Source: Lachnospiraceae bacterium
GTDB taxonomy: Bacteria; Bacillota; Clostridia; Lachnospirales; Lachnospiraceae
Assembly: GCA_009774625.1 (NCBI GenBank)
Contig: VSOB01000007.1
Span: 1 to 63,539 of the forward strand
Reading direction: 5' to 3'
DNA length: 63,539 nucleotides
A model generated the notes under the pieces. The model was given only the letters and a program-made list of their open reading frames with translations, did no database searches and was not told where the DNA came from. The position numbers and the translations under genes are program-made. Each line of letters starts with the position of its first letter. Positions within the stretch are counted from its first letter, which is position 1. Shown here in pieces: positions 27,224 to 35,302 of the stretch.

Positions 27224-28543
27224 ATGAATCGGAATTGGAAGAAAAGTTTGAAAAAAGCGGCGGCAGTTTGTCTGGCCTGCGGCACGGCGCTTACTCTGGC
27301 AGCCTGCGGGGAAAAAGGAGCGTCTGAGAGAAATCTGATTACGGAGGAAAAAGAGAGCGAAAAAGTGGTAAATATGTTCAGCCCTATGGAAAAAACAGAT
27401 CCGGATGCTGATAATATAGCGAGAACCGCTTCAGACCTGACTGTCAATATGGCGGAGGAGAAGCTGGGGGTAACAGTGGCTTACAGAACCTATACCGCGG
27501 AGGATCACCAGGACAAAACCTATGATGAGGTCACACTTGACAGGGTGCGCAATCAAATGGATGATTTTTATCTGCTGAATCCGGATACCATTCAGATATT
27601 GGGCGCGGAGGGAGAACTGTTGGATTTGTCGGGGCTTGCATGTGCGGAACATTTAAGAGAGGTTGTAAAGACGGCAAATACAGTGGATGGCAAACTGGTG
27701 GCCATCCCCCAGGAGGTAGTGGCGCATGGCCTGTTTGTCAATCAGGATATGTTTGACCAGTATGATCTTGCGCTGCCGGAAACACCGGAGGATTTTCTGG
27801 AGTGCTGCAGGGTCTTTCAGGAAAACGGAATCGAAACGCCCATCGGCGCCAATCGCTGGTGGCTGGAGAATTTTGTGTTTGCCATAGCGTATGCAGATCT
27901 GTATAACGGCGGGAACACGAAAGCCGAAATAGAGGCCCTGAACAGCGGGGAGAGCAAATACAGTGACTATATGCGTCCCGGCTTTGAATTTCTTCAGGAG
28001 CTGATTGACCGCGGCTATATTGACGCCGGGAAGGCTTCCGTGAATGAGGCGATAGAAGGAGAAGGACCGGATTTTCTGGCGCAGAAAACACCGATCGTGA
28101 TGGCATACTGGAGTGCGGCAAACGCAGAAACCTCCTATGGGAAGCCGGATTTTAATCTGCAGGTGATCGGATTTCCCAGCAGCCGGGGACAGATGCCCGT
28201 TGTGTCCATGACCGGATATGGTATCGGTGTCAATGCGGAGCATATGGAGGATACCGTGCAGGTTCTGGATGTAATGCTTTCTGATGAAGCGCTGCAGCTT
28301 TATTCGGAAACCAATCAGGTGATTTCCCCGTCCAAAAATGTGGAGGTAGACTGCATTCCTGCGCTGCAGCCGCTGAACGGGCGGATTCAGGAAAATATTT
28401 ATGTACTGGGCTCCAATGCGGGAATGAATGTGGAACAATGGGGCAATACCTGTATCATCGTACGTGATCTGTTAAACGGGGCTACAGTGGATACGTGCAT
28501 GGCAGAGTTTGACAGGCTCCAGGAGGAAGCGCAGGGGCAATAA
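27224..28543 (+). CDS. Extracellular solute-binding lipoprotein paired with the hybrid kinase
   Basis: 439 residues with lipobox LAAC (Cys about residue 28) and a family-1 binding-protein fold (RTASDLTVNMAEEKLGV, NQDMFDQYDLALPETPEDF, PVVSMTGYGIGVNAEHMED). No permease or ATPase genes accompany it: upstream is the hybrid kinase, downstream a transporter remnant and tRNAs. Binding proteins that serve as ligand presenters for membrane kinases are known, so a sensory rather than transport role is the main inference. Ligand unknown; the fold suits sugars. The start ATG follows AGAGGG. Confidence 0.88.
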   Translation: MNRNWKKSLKKAAAVCLACGTALTLAACGEKGASERNLITEEKESEKVVNMFSPMEKTDPDADNIARTASDLTVNMAEEKLGVTVAYRTYTAEDHQDKTYDEVTLDRVRNQMDDFYLLNPDTIQILGAEGELLDLSGLACAEHLREVVKTANTVDGKLVAIPQEVVAHGLFVNQDMFDQYDLALPETPEDFLECCRVFQENGIETPIGANRWWLENFVFAIAYADLYNGGNTKAEIEALNSGESKYSDYMRPGFEFLQELIDRGYIDAGKASVNEAIEGEGPDFLAQKTPIVMAYWSAANAETSYGKPDFNLQVIGFPSSRGQMPVVSMTGYGIGVNAEHMEDTVQVLDVMLSDEALQLYSETNQVISPSKNVEVDCIPALQPLNGRIQENIYVLGSNAGMNVEQWGNTCIIVRDLLNGATVDTCMAEFDRLQEEAQGQ

Positions 28544-28598
28544 AAAACAGAGGATACTGCAGTACGGCCTGGGAATACCGGGCCATTGACATATATGA

Positions 28599-28862
28599 TT
28601 TAAGAGAGCCGGCGGAATACAGTCTTTACGTTTTCCGGCAGGAATCCTGTTTTTCCTTCTGGTTCTGCTGGCGGCGCTGACCACCTGTTTTCTGGTGACC
28701 CGTGTGGCGGGACTGGACCGGATAGCCAGGGAAATCGAACAGTCCTCAGCTTTTAAAAGAAAGGGGATGTACTGCTTTTTCATGCGGTATCTGGCCAAAG
28801 CATGCATTGTGATTATTTTGCTTAGTTCCATTGCCAATGTGCTGGTGTGGATTTCTATGTAA
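28599..28862 (+). pseudogene. C-terminal remnant of a neurotransmitter:sodium symporter (NSS) family gene
   Basis: An open stretch without a start codon or ribosome site encodes two hydrophobic segments separated by a charged loop: FPAGILFFLLVLLAALTTC, then RIAREIEQSSAFKRKG, then LAKACIVIILLSSIANVL, ending in TAA at 28860. This resembles the last two helices of bacterial NSS transporters. The roughly 350 residues that should precede it are missing, and the frame is closed by a stop at 28596. The remainder was probably deleted when the upstream genes arrived. Family assignment is from recall of the C-terminal pattern, so moderate. Confidence 0.5.
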
Positions 28863-28911
28863 GGGGCGGGAAAAAACGACAATATTTTTCGAGGAAAAAG
28901 GAAATTATCTC

Positions 28912-28940
28912 TTGCCAAATGTTTGCGGTTATGGTAATAT
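28912..28940 (+). promoter_or_regulatory. Promoter of the five-tRNA cluster
   Basis: TTGCCA (28912-28917), a 17-base spacer and TAATAT (28935-28940), about 40 bases before the first tRNA. Confidence 0.65.
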
Positions 28941-28980
28941 AACTTTCGTTAGATTAGTCGCAGGGAAGTATCCCGGCTCA

Positions 28981-29052
28981 GGCTCCGTGGTCAAGCGGTT
29001 AAGACATCGCCCTTTCACGGCGGTAACACGGGTTCGATTCCCGTCGGAGTCA
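28981..29052 (+). tRNA. tRNA-Glu (TTC)
   Basis: A complete cloverleaf of 72 bases; acceptor GGCTCCG/CGGAGTC, T arm GGTTCGATTCC, anticodon TTC in the loop CTTTCAC. CCA is not encoded. Confidence 0.96.
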
Positions 29053-29108
29053 GTTGTTTTCAGAAGGCCGTCATTATGGTTTCGGCCGAAAGACCCGCAA
29101 GGGTTTAC

Positions 29109-29182
29109 GGACCTTTAGCTCAGTTGGTTAGAGCAACCGGCTCATAACCGGTCGGTCCTGGGTTCGAGTCCCCGAAGGTCCA
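29109..29182 (+). tRNA. tRNA with CAT anticodon (Met or Ile2)
   Basis: 74 bases; acceptor GGACCTT/AAGGTCC, anticodon CAT in loop CTCATAA. The GGACCTTTAGCTCAG 5' half resembles the Firmicute isoleucine tRNA whose C34 is modified to lysidine, so the amino acid may be Ile rather than Met. Confidence 0.93.
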
Positions 29183-29212
29183 TTTTTCCAGGAACAAACA
29201 GTATAGAAGTAT

Positions 29213-29286
29213 GGCCCAGTGGCTCAGTTGGTTAGAGCGTCGCCCTGTCACGGCGAAGGTCGTCGGTTCGAGTCCGATCTGGGTCG
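29213..29286 (+). tRNA. tRNA-Asp (GTC)
   Basis: 74 bases; acceptor GGCCCAG/CTGGGTC, anticodon GTC in loop CTGTCAC, discriminator G as expected for Asp. Confidence 0.96.
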
Positions 29287-29313
29287 TTTGATACGGTGTC
29301 TGTCCGTATTGTT

Positions 29314-29386
29314 GGGATCTTAGCTCAGCTGGGAGAGCATCTGCCTTACAAGCAGAGGGTCATAGGTTCGAGCCCTATAGGTCCCA
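29314..29386 (+). tRNA. tRNA-Val (TAC)
   Basis: 73 bases; acceptor GGGATCT/AGGTCCC with one G-T pair, anticodon TAC in loop CTTACAA. Confidence 0.96.
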
Positions 29387-29395
29387 TATTCATAT

Positions 29396-29481
29396 GCCGG
29401 CGTGGCGGAACTGGCAGACGCCCGGGACTTAAAATCCCGTGGGTAGCGATACCCGTACCGGTTCGATTCCGGTCGCCGGCA
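29396..29481 (+). tRNA. tRNA-Leu (TAA)
   Basis: 86 bases with a long variable arm; acceptor GCCGGCG/CGCCGGC, anticodon TAA in loop CTTAAAA. Confidence 0.96.
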
Positions 29482-29488
29482 GTAGAAA

Positions 29489-29524
29489 ATGCCTGAAATA
29501 TTGTGTAAGCAATATTTCAGGCAT
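29489..29524 (+). terminator. Terminator of the tRNA cluster
   Basis: A perfect 15-bp stem (29489-29503 with 29510-29524), a 6-base loop, then ATTTGTATT. Confidence 0.75.
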
Positions 29525-29621
29525 ATTTGTATTGGCATCAGAAGATTTATGATCTATTTGCCGGAATCGTGTCATCATGATGCGATACTGTATAAAGTTT
29601 AAGCAAAATGGGAGGGCGGAA

Positions 29622-30488
29622 ATGGGGGAAGATTTTATTGCGGACCGGCGAATCGCGGAAGGGTACGGAATGCACAGACCTTTTTTACATAAACAGGTGT
29701 TGGAAATGGCCTTATCGGATGAGCAAAGGACGGGAGCATTCCGGCAGGGACTGGATGTGGGCTGCGGAGCCGGGCTGTCTGCAAAGGCTTTGGGAGCATA
29801 TTGCAGGAGTGTGACCGGGATCGACGCCTCCGGCGAAATGGTAGCCGCCGCCAGACGGCAGTGTCAGGAGCCGTCCTATACATTCCGGCACTGCCGGGCG
29901 GAAGAACTTTCCCTGCCGGCAGATTCTTTTGATATCGTGACGGCGGCCGGTGTGACAGACTGGGTGGATGAGGCAGGGTTTCTGACAGGTCTTTCCCGTG
30001 TGATAAAGGATGGAGGGATATTGCTGGTGTATGATTTCTGGATTACTGATCGGATGGAAGGAAATTCCGGTTATACCGATTGGTGGCAGACACAGTATCT
30101 GAACCGTTTTCCGAAACAGACATCAGAGCATTTCTGTAATGGACGGGGATGGTCAGAAGAGCGTGCAAAGGCAATGGGATTTGCAGCAGACCGGTCGGCT
30201 TCTTTTGTACTCCGGCATTCTTTTGACAGGGAAGGGCTGGTCCGGTTTCTGCTGCTGCAGTCTAATGTGAACGCATGGATTGCAGAAACCGGGGAAGCGG
30301 CATCGGCGAAATGCTGGCTGACGCAGACACTGACGCCTGTTTTTAACCGGGCGGAAGAAGTGTTGTTGTTTGATGGTTATTACCGGAGGTATACATATCA
30401 TGGAAGCAAAAGAGATTTTGGAGCAGGTCAGGGACGGACGGATGTCGGTGGAATCTGCGGAGGGGTATTTTCGGAGACAGCCCTTTGA
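29622..30488 (+). CDS. Class I SAM-dependent methyltransferase
   Basis: Predicted small-molecule methyltransferase, 288 residues. Motif I is LDVGCGAGLSAKALG, the acidic loop TGIDASGEMV, and motif IV DIVTAAGVTDWVD. ATG 29622 is chosen because GGAGGGCGG lies 6 bases upstream; the frame from 29577 has none. The last 29 codons overlap larB by 89 bases in another frame. That is unusually long, and the tail (KRDFGAGQGRTDVGG...) does not look like a natural methyltransferase end, so the original stop may have been lost by a frameshift near 30390. First gene of the lar group; a link to cofactor synthesis is only positional. Confidence 0.82.
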   Translation: MGEDFIADRRIAEGYGMHRPFLHKQVLEMALSDEQRTGAFRQGLDVGCGAGLSAKALGAYCRSVTGIDASGEMVAAARRQCQEPSYTFRHCRAEELSLPADSFDIVTAAGVTDWVDEAGFLTGLSRVIKDGGILLVYDFWITDRMEGNSGYTDWWQTQYLNRFPKQTSEHFCNGRGWSEERAKAMGFAADRSASFVLRHSFDREGLVRFLLLQSNVNAWIAETGEAASAKCWLTQTLTPVFNRAEEVLLFDGYYRRYTYHGSKRDFGAGQGRTDVGGICGGVFSETAL

Positions 30489-31152
30489 GGAGTTGGGATA
30501 TGCAAAGCTGGATTCCCACAGGGAGTTGCGCAGCGGATTTCCGGAGGTGATCTATTGCAGCGGGAAGCCGGATGACTGTCTGGCTTCTATTTATCGGAAA
30601 ATGTACGAAGCAAACGGGGAAGTCTTTGGGACAAGGGCAGATCTGCATCAGTATGAGCTGGTAAAGCAGGAGATCCCTGATATTTTGTATGATAAGGTTT
30701 CCCACATTCTGAAAATAGAAAAGCCGGACAAAAAACGGCTCGGACGGATCGCAGTGTGTACGGCAGGAACAGCGGATATTCACGTGGCGGAGGAAGCGGC
30801 GCAGACAGCAGAGTATTTTGGCAGTTATGTGGAGCGGATCTATGATGTGGGTGTCAGCGGGCTGCACAGACTGCTGGCCAGGCTGGAGCAGATACAGGAG
30901 GCCAACTGTGTGGTGGCAGTGGCGGGAATGGAGGGCGCACTGGCCAGTGTGATCGGCGGTCTTGTGCGCAATCCGGTGATTGCGGTGCCCACTTCCATAG
31001 GCTATGGAGCTAGTATGAACGGCCTGTCAGCCCTGTTAACAATGATCAATTCCTGTGCCAACGGTGTGGCAGTGGTCAATATTGACAATGGATATGGGGC
31101 GGGATATCTGGCGACTCAGATCAACCGTCTGGCAATGCAGAAAAAAATGTAA
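30400..31152 (+). CDS. larB: LarB, pyridinium-3,5-biscarboxylic acid mononucleotide synthase
   Basis: First enzyme of nickel-pincer nucleotide synthesis: carboxylates and hydrolyses nicotinic acid adenine dinucleotide to give the biscarboxylated mononucleotide. 250 residues, with a LarB-specific N-terminal part (MEAKEILEQVRDGRMSVE) and a PurE/AIR-carboxylase-like C-terminal domain (VYDVGVSGLHRLLARLE, VVAVAGMEGALASVIGGL, VPTSIGYGASMNG, NIDNGYGAGYLA). ATG 30400 follows GGAGG by 10 bases. larE starts 16 bases after the stop. Confidence 0.95.
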   Translation: MEAKEILEQVRDGRMSVESAEGYFRRQPFEELGYAKLDSHRELRSGFPEVIYCSGKPDDCLASIYRKMYEANGEVFGTRADLHQYELVKQEIPDILYDKVSHILKIEKPDKKRLGRIAVCTAGTADIHVAEEAAQTAEYFGSYVERIYDVGVSGLHRLLARLEQIQEANCVVAVAGMEGALASVIGGLVRNPVIAVPTSIGYGASMNGLSALLTMINSCANGVAVVNIDNGYGAGYLATQINRLAMQKKM

Positions 31153-31168
31153 CGCGGACAGGAGTTTT

Positions 31169-32047
31169 ATGAGAGAAAAAGAAGTGGAAAATGGGCAGAT
31201 GGGATCTGCCCGGCAAAAATTAAATGCGCTGTATGCCTGTATCCGAAGGCTGGGCAGTGTCTGTGTGGCGTTTTCCGGCGGTGTGGATTCTGCTTTCCTT
31301 CTGAAAGCGGCACAGACGGCGCTGGGGGACAGAGCTGTGGCGGTGACGGCTCAGTCCGCATTTTTTCCCGGCAGTGAGGAAGAGGAAGCAGAAGCATTTT
31401 GCAGGCGGGAAGGAATCCGTCAGATCATTTGCACATGGGATGTGCTGGCGGAGGAAGAGATTTGCCAAAATCCCCATAACCGGTGTTATCTGTGCAAAAA
31501 GGCGCTGATGCAACAGTTTTTGCGGATCGCAGAAGAAAACGGACTTTATGCAGTGGCAGAAGGCTCTAATCTGGACGATGAAGGCGACTATCGGCCCGGA
31601 CTTTGTGCAGTGGCAGAGCTGGGCATCCGCAGTCCGCTGCGGGAAGTGGGGCTGACCAAGGCGGAGATCCGATTTTTATCCAGGAAAATGGGACTGCCGG
31701 GATGGGATAAACCCGCCTTTGCCTGTCTGGCTTCCCGGTTTACATACGGAGAGACGATCACCGGGGAAAAGCTGTCTATGGTGGAGCAGGCAGAGACGCT
31801 TTTGCATACATTGGGTTTTCGGCAGTGCAGAGTGCGGATTCAGGATAAAACAGCCCGGATTGAGGTGATGCCGGAAGATTTTGCACGGTTTTTACAGGCG
31901 CCGCTGCGGGAAACCGTTTCACAGAAGCTGAGGCAGTACGGCTTTGTCTACACGGCGGTGGATCTTCAGGGATACCGGGCGGGGAGTATGAATGAGACAT
32001 TGGAGAAAGAACAGAGAGAACAGCAAACGGCAGAGAGGGTAAAATGA
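31169..32047 (+). CDS. larE: LarE, ATP-dependent sulfur transferase
   Basis: Converts the two carboxylates of the LarB product to thiocarboxylates after adenylation. 292 residues; the PP-loop is AFSGGVDSAFLL. The sulfur-donor or cluster cysteines are visible: a CYLC pair in NRCYLCKKAL and the conserved Cys in PAFACLASRF. As I recall, LarE with a single cysteine sacrifices its own sulfur, while three-cysteine forms bind a [4Fe-4S] cluster that carries an extra sulfide; this protein has three, suggesting the catalytic type. ATG 31169 follows AGGAG. Only one base separates its stop from larC. Confidence 0.93.
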   Translation: MREKEVENGQMGSARQKLNALYACIRRLGSVCVAFSGGVDSAFLLKAAQTALGDRAVAVTAQSAFFPGSEEEEAEAFCRREGIRQIICTWDVLAEEEICQNPHNRCYLCKKALMQQFLRIAEENGLYAVAEGSNLDDEGDYRPGLCAVAELGIRSPLREVGLTKAEIRFLSRKMGLPGWDKPAFACLASRFTYGETITGEKLSMVEQAETLLHTLGFRQCRVRIQDKTARIEVMPEDFARFLQAPLRETVSQKLRQYGFVYTAVDLQGYRAGSMNETLEKEQREQQTAERVK

Positions 32048-32048
32048 C

Positions 32049-33401
32049 ATGGGAAAAACATTATATCTGGAATGTAATGCAGGAATCAGCGGAGATATGA
32101 CGGTGGGGGCGCTGCTGGATCTGGGCGCTGACGAAGAGGTACTCAGAGAGGCGCTGAACAGTATTCCGTCAGAGGGATTTTCCATAGAGATCGGCAGAGT
32201 GAAGAAGGCGGGAATCGACTGCTGCGATTTTGGCGTCCGCCTGGATGCGGCCCATGAAAACCATGACCATGATATGGCATATCTGCATGGGCATTTGGAG
32301 GAGCATGGTCATGAGGTTCCCCATTCTCATCATGAGCACAGGGGAATGAAAGAAATACAGGAAATACTGGAGGTATGCCGGATGACAGAGCCTGCCAGGG
32401 CTATGGCCCGCAGAATCTTTCAGATTCTGGCAGAGGCGGAGGCAAAGGCCCATCAGGTTCCTGTGGAAGAGGTACATTTTCATGAAGTGGGAGCCATTGA
32501 TTCGATTGTGGATGTAGTGGCAGCAGCGGTCTGCCTGGATAATCTGGGGGTCAGGGAAGTGATTCTTCCCAGACTGTGTGAAGGCAGGGGAACGGTCCGA
32601 TGCCAGCATGGGATTTTACCTGTTCCGGTACCAGCCGTTGCCAACATTGTATCAGCCTATTCCATACCTCTGGAATGGATGGATATACAGGGAGAGTTTG
32701 TGACGCCGACTGGTGCGGCGATTGCGGCGGCGGTTCGGACATCTGACAGACTGCCCGGTTCGTTTCGGATCGGACGGATCGGTATGGGCGCCGGAAAGCG
32801 TCAGTATGAACGGCCCAGCATCTTGCGCGCCATGCTGATCGCTCCGGTGGAGGATGCCGGAAGTACCGATACGGTCCATAGCTTGTCTGCAGCCGGGGCA
32901 ACGGCAGGCGGCGAAGCGGCGGATGTGATCTGTAAGCTGGAAACCAATATAGACGACAGTACAGGAGAGATGCTTGGATATACGATGGAAAAACTTCTGG
33001 AGGCAGGCGCCAGGGATGTACATTATATACCTGTCTATATGAAAAAGAACAGACCTGCCTGGCTGCTGAATGTGATCTGCAGTGAAGCGGACATTCCTGT
33101 GATGGAGCAGATTATTTTCTGTGAAACGACCACCATCGGGGTCCGCCGGATCAGGATGGAACGGACAGTTCTGGAACGGGAGCAGATGGATTTAAAGACC
33201 CCATATGGAACGGCGGCAGTCAAGGTATGCAGAAGCGGGAACGGGACCAGATATTATCCGGAATATGAAAGTGTGGCGGCCATCTGCAGGGCACAGAATC
33301 TGCCTTACAGACAGGTGTTTCTGGAACTGCAGGAACTGGCTGATGCAGCAGGGCGGCAGACAGAACAAAGAAAACAGAAACATAAAATCATCAGGACATA
33401 A
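32049..33401 (+). CDS. larC: LarC, nickel insertion protein (cyclometallase)
   Basis: CTP-dependent enzyme that inserts nickel into the thio-nucleotide to complete the pincer cofactor. 450 residues, starting LYLECNAGISGDMTVGALLDLG. A histidine-rich stretch (about residues 73-97, many His-X-His) likely binds or stores nickel. HFHEVGAIDSIVDVV and FVTPTGAAIAAAV are LarC marks, and the C-terminal half carries NIDDSTGEMLGYTMEKL. In Lactobacillus plantarum LarC is made from two frames by a programmed frameshift; here it is one uninterrupted frame. Confidence 0.95.
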   Translation: MGKTLYLECNAGISGDMTVGALLDLGADEEVLREALNSIPSEGFSIEIGRVKKAGIDCCDFGVRLDAAHENHDHDMAYLHGHLEEHGHEVPHSHHEHRGMKEIQEILEVCRMTEPARAMARRIFQILAEAEAKAHQVPVEEVHFHEVGAIDSIVDVVAAAVCLDNLGVREVILPRLCEGRGTVRCQHGILPVPVPAVANIVSAYSIPLEWMDIQGEFVTPTGAAIAAAVRTSDRLPGSFRIGRIGMGAGKRQYERPSILRAMLIAPVEDAGSTDTVHSLSAAGATAGGEAADVICKLETNIDDSTGEMLGYTMEKLLEAGARDVHYIPVYMKKNRPAWLLNVICSEADIPVMEQIIFCETTTIGVRRIRMERTVLEREQMDLKTPYGTAAVKVCRSGNGTRYYPEYESVAAICRAQNLPYRQVFLELQELADAAGRQTEQRKQKHKIIRT

Positions 33402-33424
33402 AAATGCAGAAGGAGGAATGTGTT

Positions 33425-34426
33425 ATGCATATGGCGGATGCCTTGATGGCTCCGGCGGTAGCGGGAACGATGTATGTATGTTCCGGAGCGGCAATGTATC
33501 AGTCTGTGAGAGCAGTAAGAAAGCTGGAACAGCCGGAACAGATTCCGGTGATGGGGGTGATGGGGGCTTTTGTATTTGCCGCGCAGATGGTTAATTTTAC
33601 TATACCGGGAACGGGTTCTTCCGGCCATATCTGCGGCGGGATGTTGTTGTCTGCCGTACTGGGTCCGGAGGCCGGATTTCTGACTATGATCGGAGTATTG
33701 TTGATACAATGCCTGCTCTTTGCCGACGGAGGGCTGCTGGCGCTGGGGGCGAATATATGGAATATGGCGTTTTATGGATGCTTTATCGGCGGCATGCTGA
33801 TCTGGAAGCAGATGATGAAGCCGGGGATGAACCGGAGGCGGATCGCGGCAGCTTCTGTACTGGGCTGTATGGTATCTCTGCAATTGGGGGCTTTTTCGGT
33901 GGTGTTGGAAACGCTTGCTTCAGGGATTACAGAGCTGCCATTTAGCATATTTCTGGCGGCTATGCAGCCCATCCATCTGGCAATCGGTCTGGCCGAGGGG
34001 CTGATTACGGCGGCTGTTCTTATCTTTCTGTATGAGGCAAGACCATCGCTGCTCTGGGGATATCAGAAAGCACAGTCACAGACAGCATATGGCAGGCTGA
34101 GTCTGAAGCAGACACTGGGGGTGCTGGCAGCGGCTTTTCTTGTAACCGGCGGACTGTTTTCGCTTGCGGCTTCCGCCAGTCCGGACGGATTGGAATGGTC
34201 TGTGGAGAGAACCGCAGGGGCGGCAGAGCTTGCCGCTTCCGGCGATGTCTATGAAGCTGCTTCTGAGATTCAGGAAAGGACGGCGTTGATGCCGGATTAT
34301 GCCTTCCGGGAAAGTGAGACGGCATCAGGGACTCCCGTTTCCGGTATAGCGGGCGGCTGCGCTGTGCTGATACTGTGTGTGGGCATCTGTAAGGGGCTGC
34401 GGTTTTTCAGCAGGAAGGCCGGATAA
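33425..34426 (+). CDS. LarMN, nickel ECF-type transporter substrate-specific component
   Basis: CbiM/NikM-type membrane protein with a fused CbiN/NikN-like tail, 333 residues. I chose ATG 33425 (AAGGAGG 7 bases upstream) because it gives the N-terminus Met-His-Met-Ala-Asp. In this family the terminal amine, His2 and nearby residues coordinate the metal, so the exact start matters. HICGGMLLSAVLGPEAGF is a further typical segment. Two predicted helices flanking an extracytoplasmic loop after residue 230 form the N-like part. It imports Ni2+ for the cofactor made by LarB/E/C. The stop overlaps the start of the next gene. Confidence 0.9.
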   Translation: MHMADALMAPAVAGTMYVCSGAAMYQSVRAVRKLEQPEQIPVMGVMGAFVFAAQMVNFTIPGTGSSGHICGGMLLSAVLGPEAGFLTMIGVLLIQCLLFADGGLLALGANIWNMAFYGCFIGGMLIWKQMMKPGMNRRRIAAASVLGCMVSLQLGAFSVVLETLASGITELPFSIFLAAMQPIHLAIGLAEGLITAAVLIFLYEARPSLLWGYQKAQSQTAYGRLSLKQTLGVLAAAFLVTGGLFSLAASASPDGLEWSVERTAGAAELAASGDVYEAASEIQERTALMPDYAFRESETASGTPVSGIAGGCAVLILCVGICKGLRFFSRKAG

Positions 34427-35241
34427 TGGACAGACTGCAGACAGCGATTGCCGCCCTGCATGAAGTGGACAGAGAAAGCGGCGCATATGGTGCAGAGAGC
34501 AGTGTGCATCCCCTGGCCCGTCTGATCGTGTGCATGGGATTTTCAGTGACGACGGTTTCTTTTGCACCCTATGATCTGTCCGGGCTTTTCAGTATGTCAT
34601 TGTATTTGCTCATAACAGGGATCTGGGAGGGGATCCCCATAGGGAAGAGCCTGTCCGGACTGCGGTATCTTTTCTTTCCTGTCTGTTTCCTGGGGCTGGC
34701 CAATTTGTTTTATGACAAAGATGTCATATATTATCTGGGAAGCGTACCCATAACAGGAGGGATGCTGTCCGCGGTTACGCTTTTTGGCAAGGGTGTGTTT
34801 TCGATTATGGCTGCCTTTTTCCTGCTGCGGCTGATCGGCATGCAGGGACTGTGCAGGGCGCTTGAGAGACTGGGAGTACCCAGGGGAGCCGTGACAGTAC
34901 TGCTTCTGACCTGGCGTTACCTGATCGTCCTGTTAAAAGAAATACGCAGAATGTGGCAGGCGTATGGATTGCGTGCGCCGGGACACAGAGGCATCCATAT
35001 ACGCGCCTGGGGATCGTTTGCCGGCCTTTTGCTGTTGCGGAGCATGGATCGGGCGGGAGACGTCTATCACAGCATGCTGCTTCGGGGATATGACGGAACA
35101 TGGGTCCGGGAAGGGACAAAGGGCAGAGAACGGGCGGGAATCAGCATTCTCTATACCGTATGCTGGCTGGGAACCTTTTTGCTGCTCCGCAGCATTCCTC
35201 TGTTTCATCTGGCGGGCAGTCTGCTGGGCAGCATTATATGA
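34426..35241 (+). CDS. larQ: LarQ/CbiQ, transmembrane coupling (T) component
   Basis: Energy-coupling membrane subunit linking the ATPase to the nickel-specific protein. 271 residues with about six hydrophobic segments; the cytoplasmic coupling helices carry the Ala-Arg-Gly-type motifs (QAYGLRAPGHRG and VYHSMLLRGYDGTW). The start overlaps the previous stop (TAATG), so it is translationally coupled. Confidence 0.9.
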   Translation: MDRLQTAIAALHEVDRESGAYGAESSVHPLARLIVCMGFSVTTVSFAPYDLSGLFSMSLYLLITGIWEGIPIGKSLSGLRYLFFPVCFLGLANLFYDKDVIYYLGSVPITGGMLSAVTLFGKGVFSIMAAFFLLRLIGMQGLCRALERLGVPRGAVTVLLLTWRYLIVLLKEIRRMWQAYGLRAPGHRGIHIRAWGSFAGLLLLRSMDRAGDVYHSMLLRGYDGTWVREGTKGRERAGISILYTVCWLGTFLLLRSIPLFHLAGSLLGSII

Positions 35242-35302
35242 CAGGGCAGTGCAGGGCTTTTGCCCGCAGTATTCAGTGCAAAGTGAAGTCAGGAGGAGCG
35301 GA

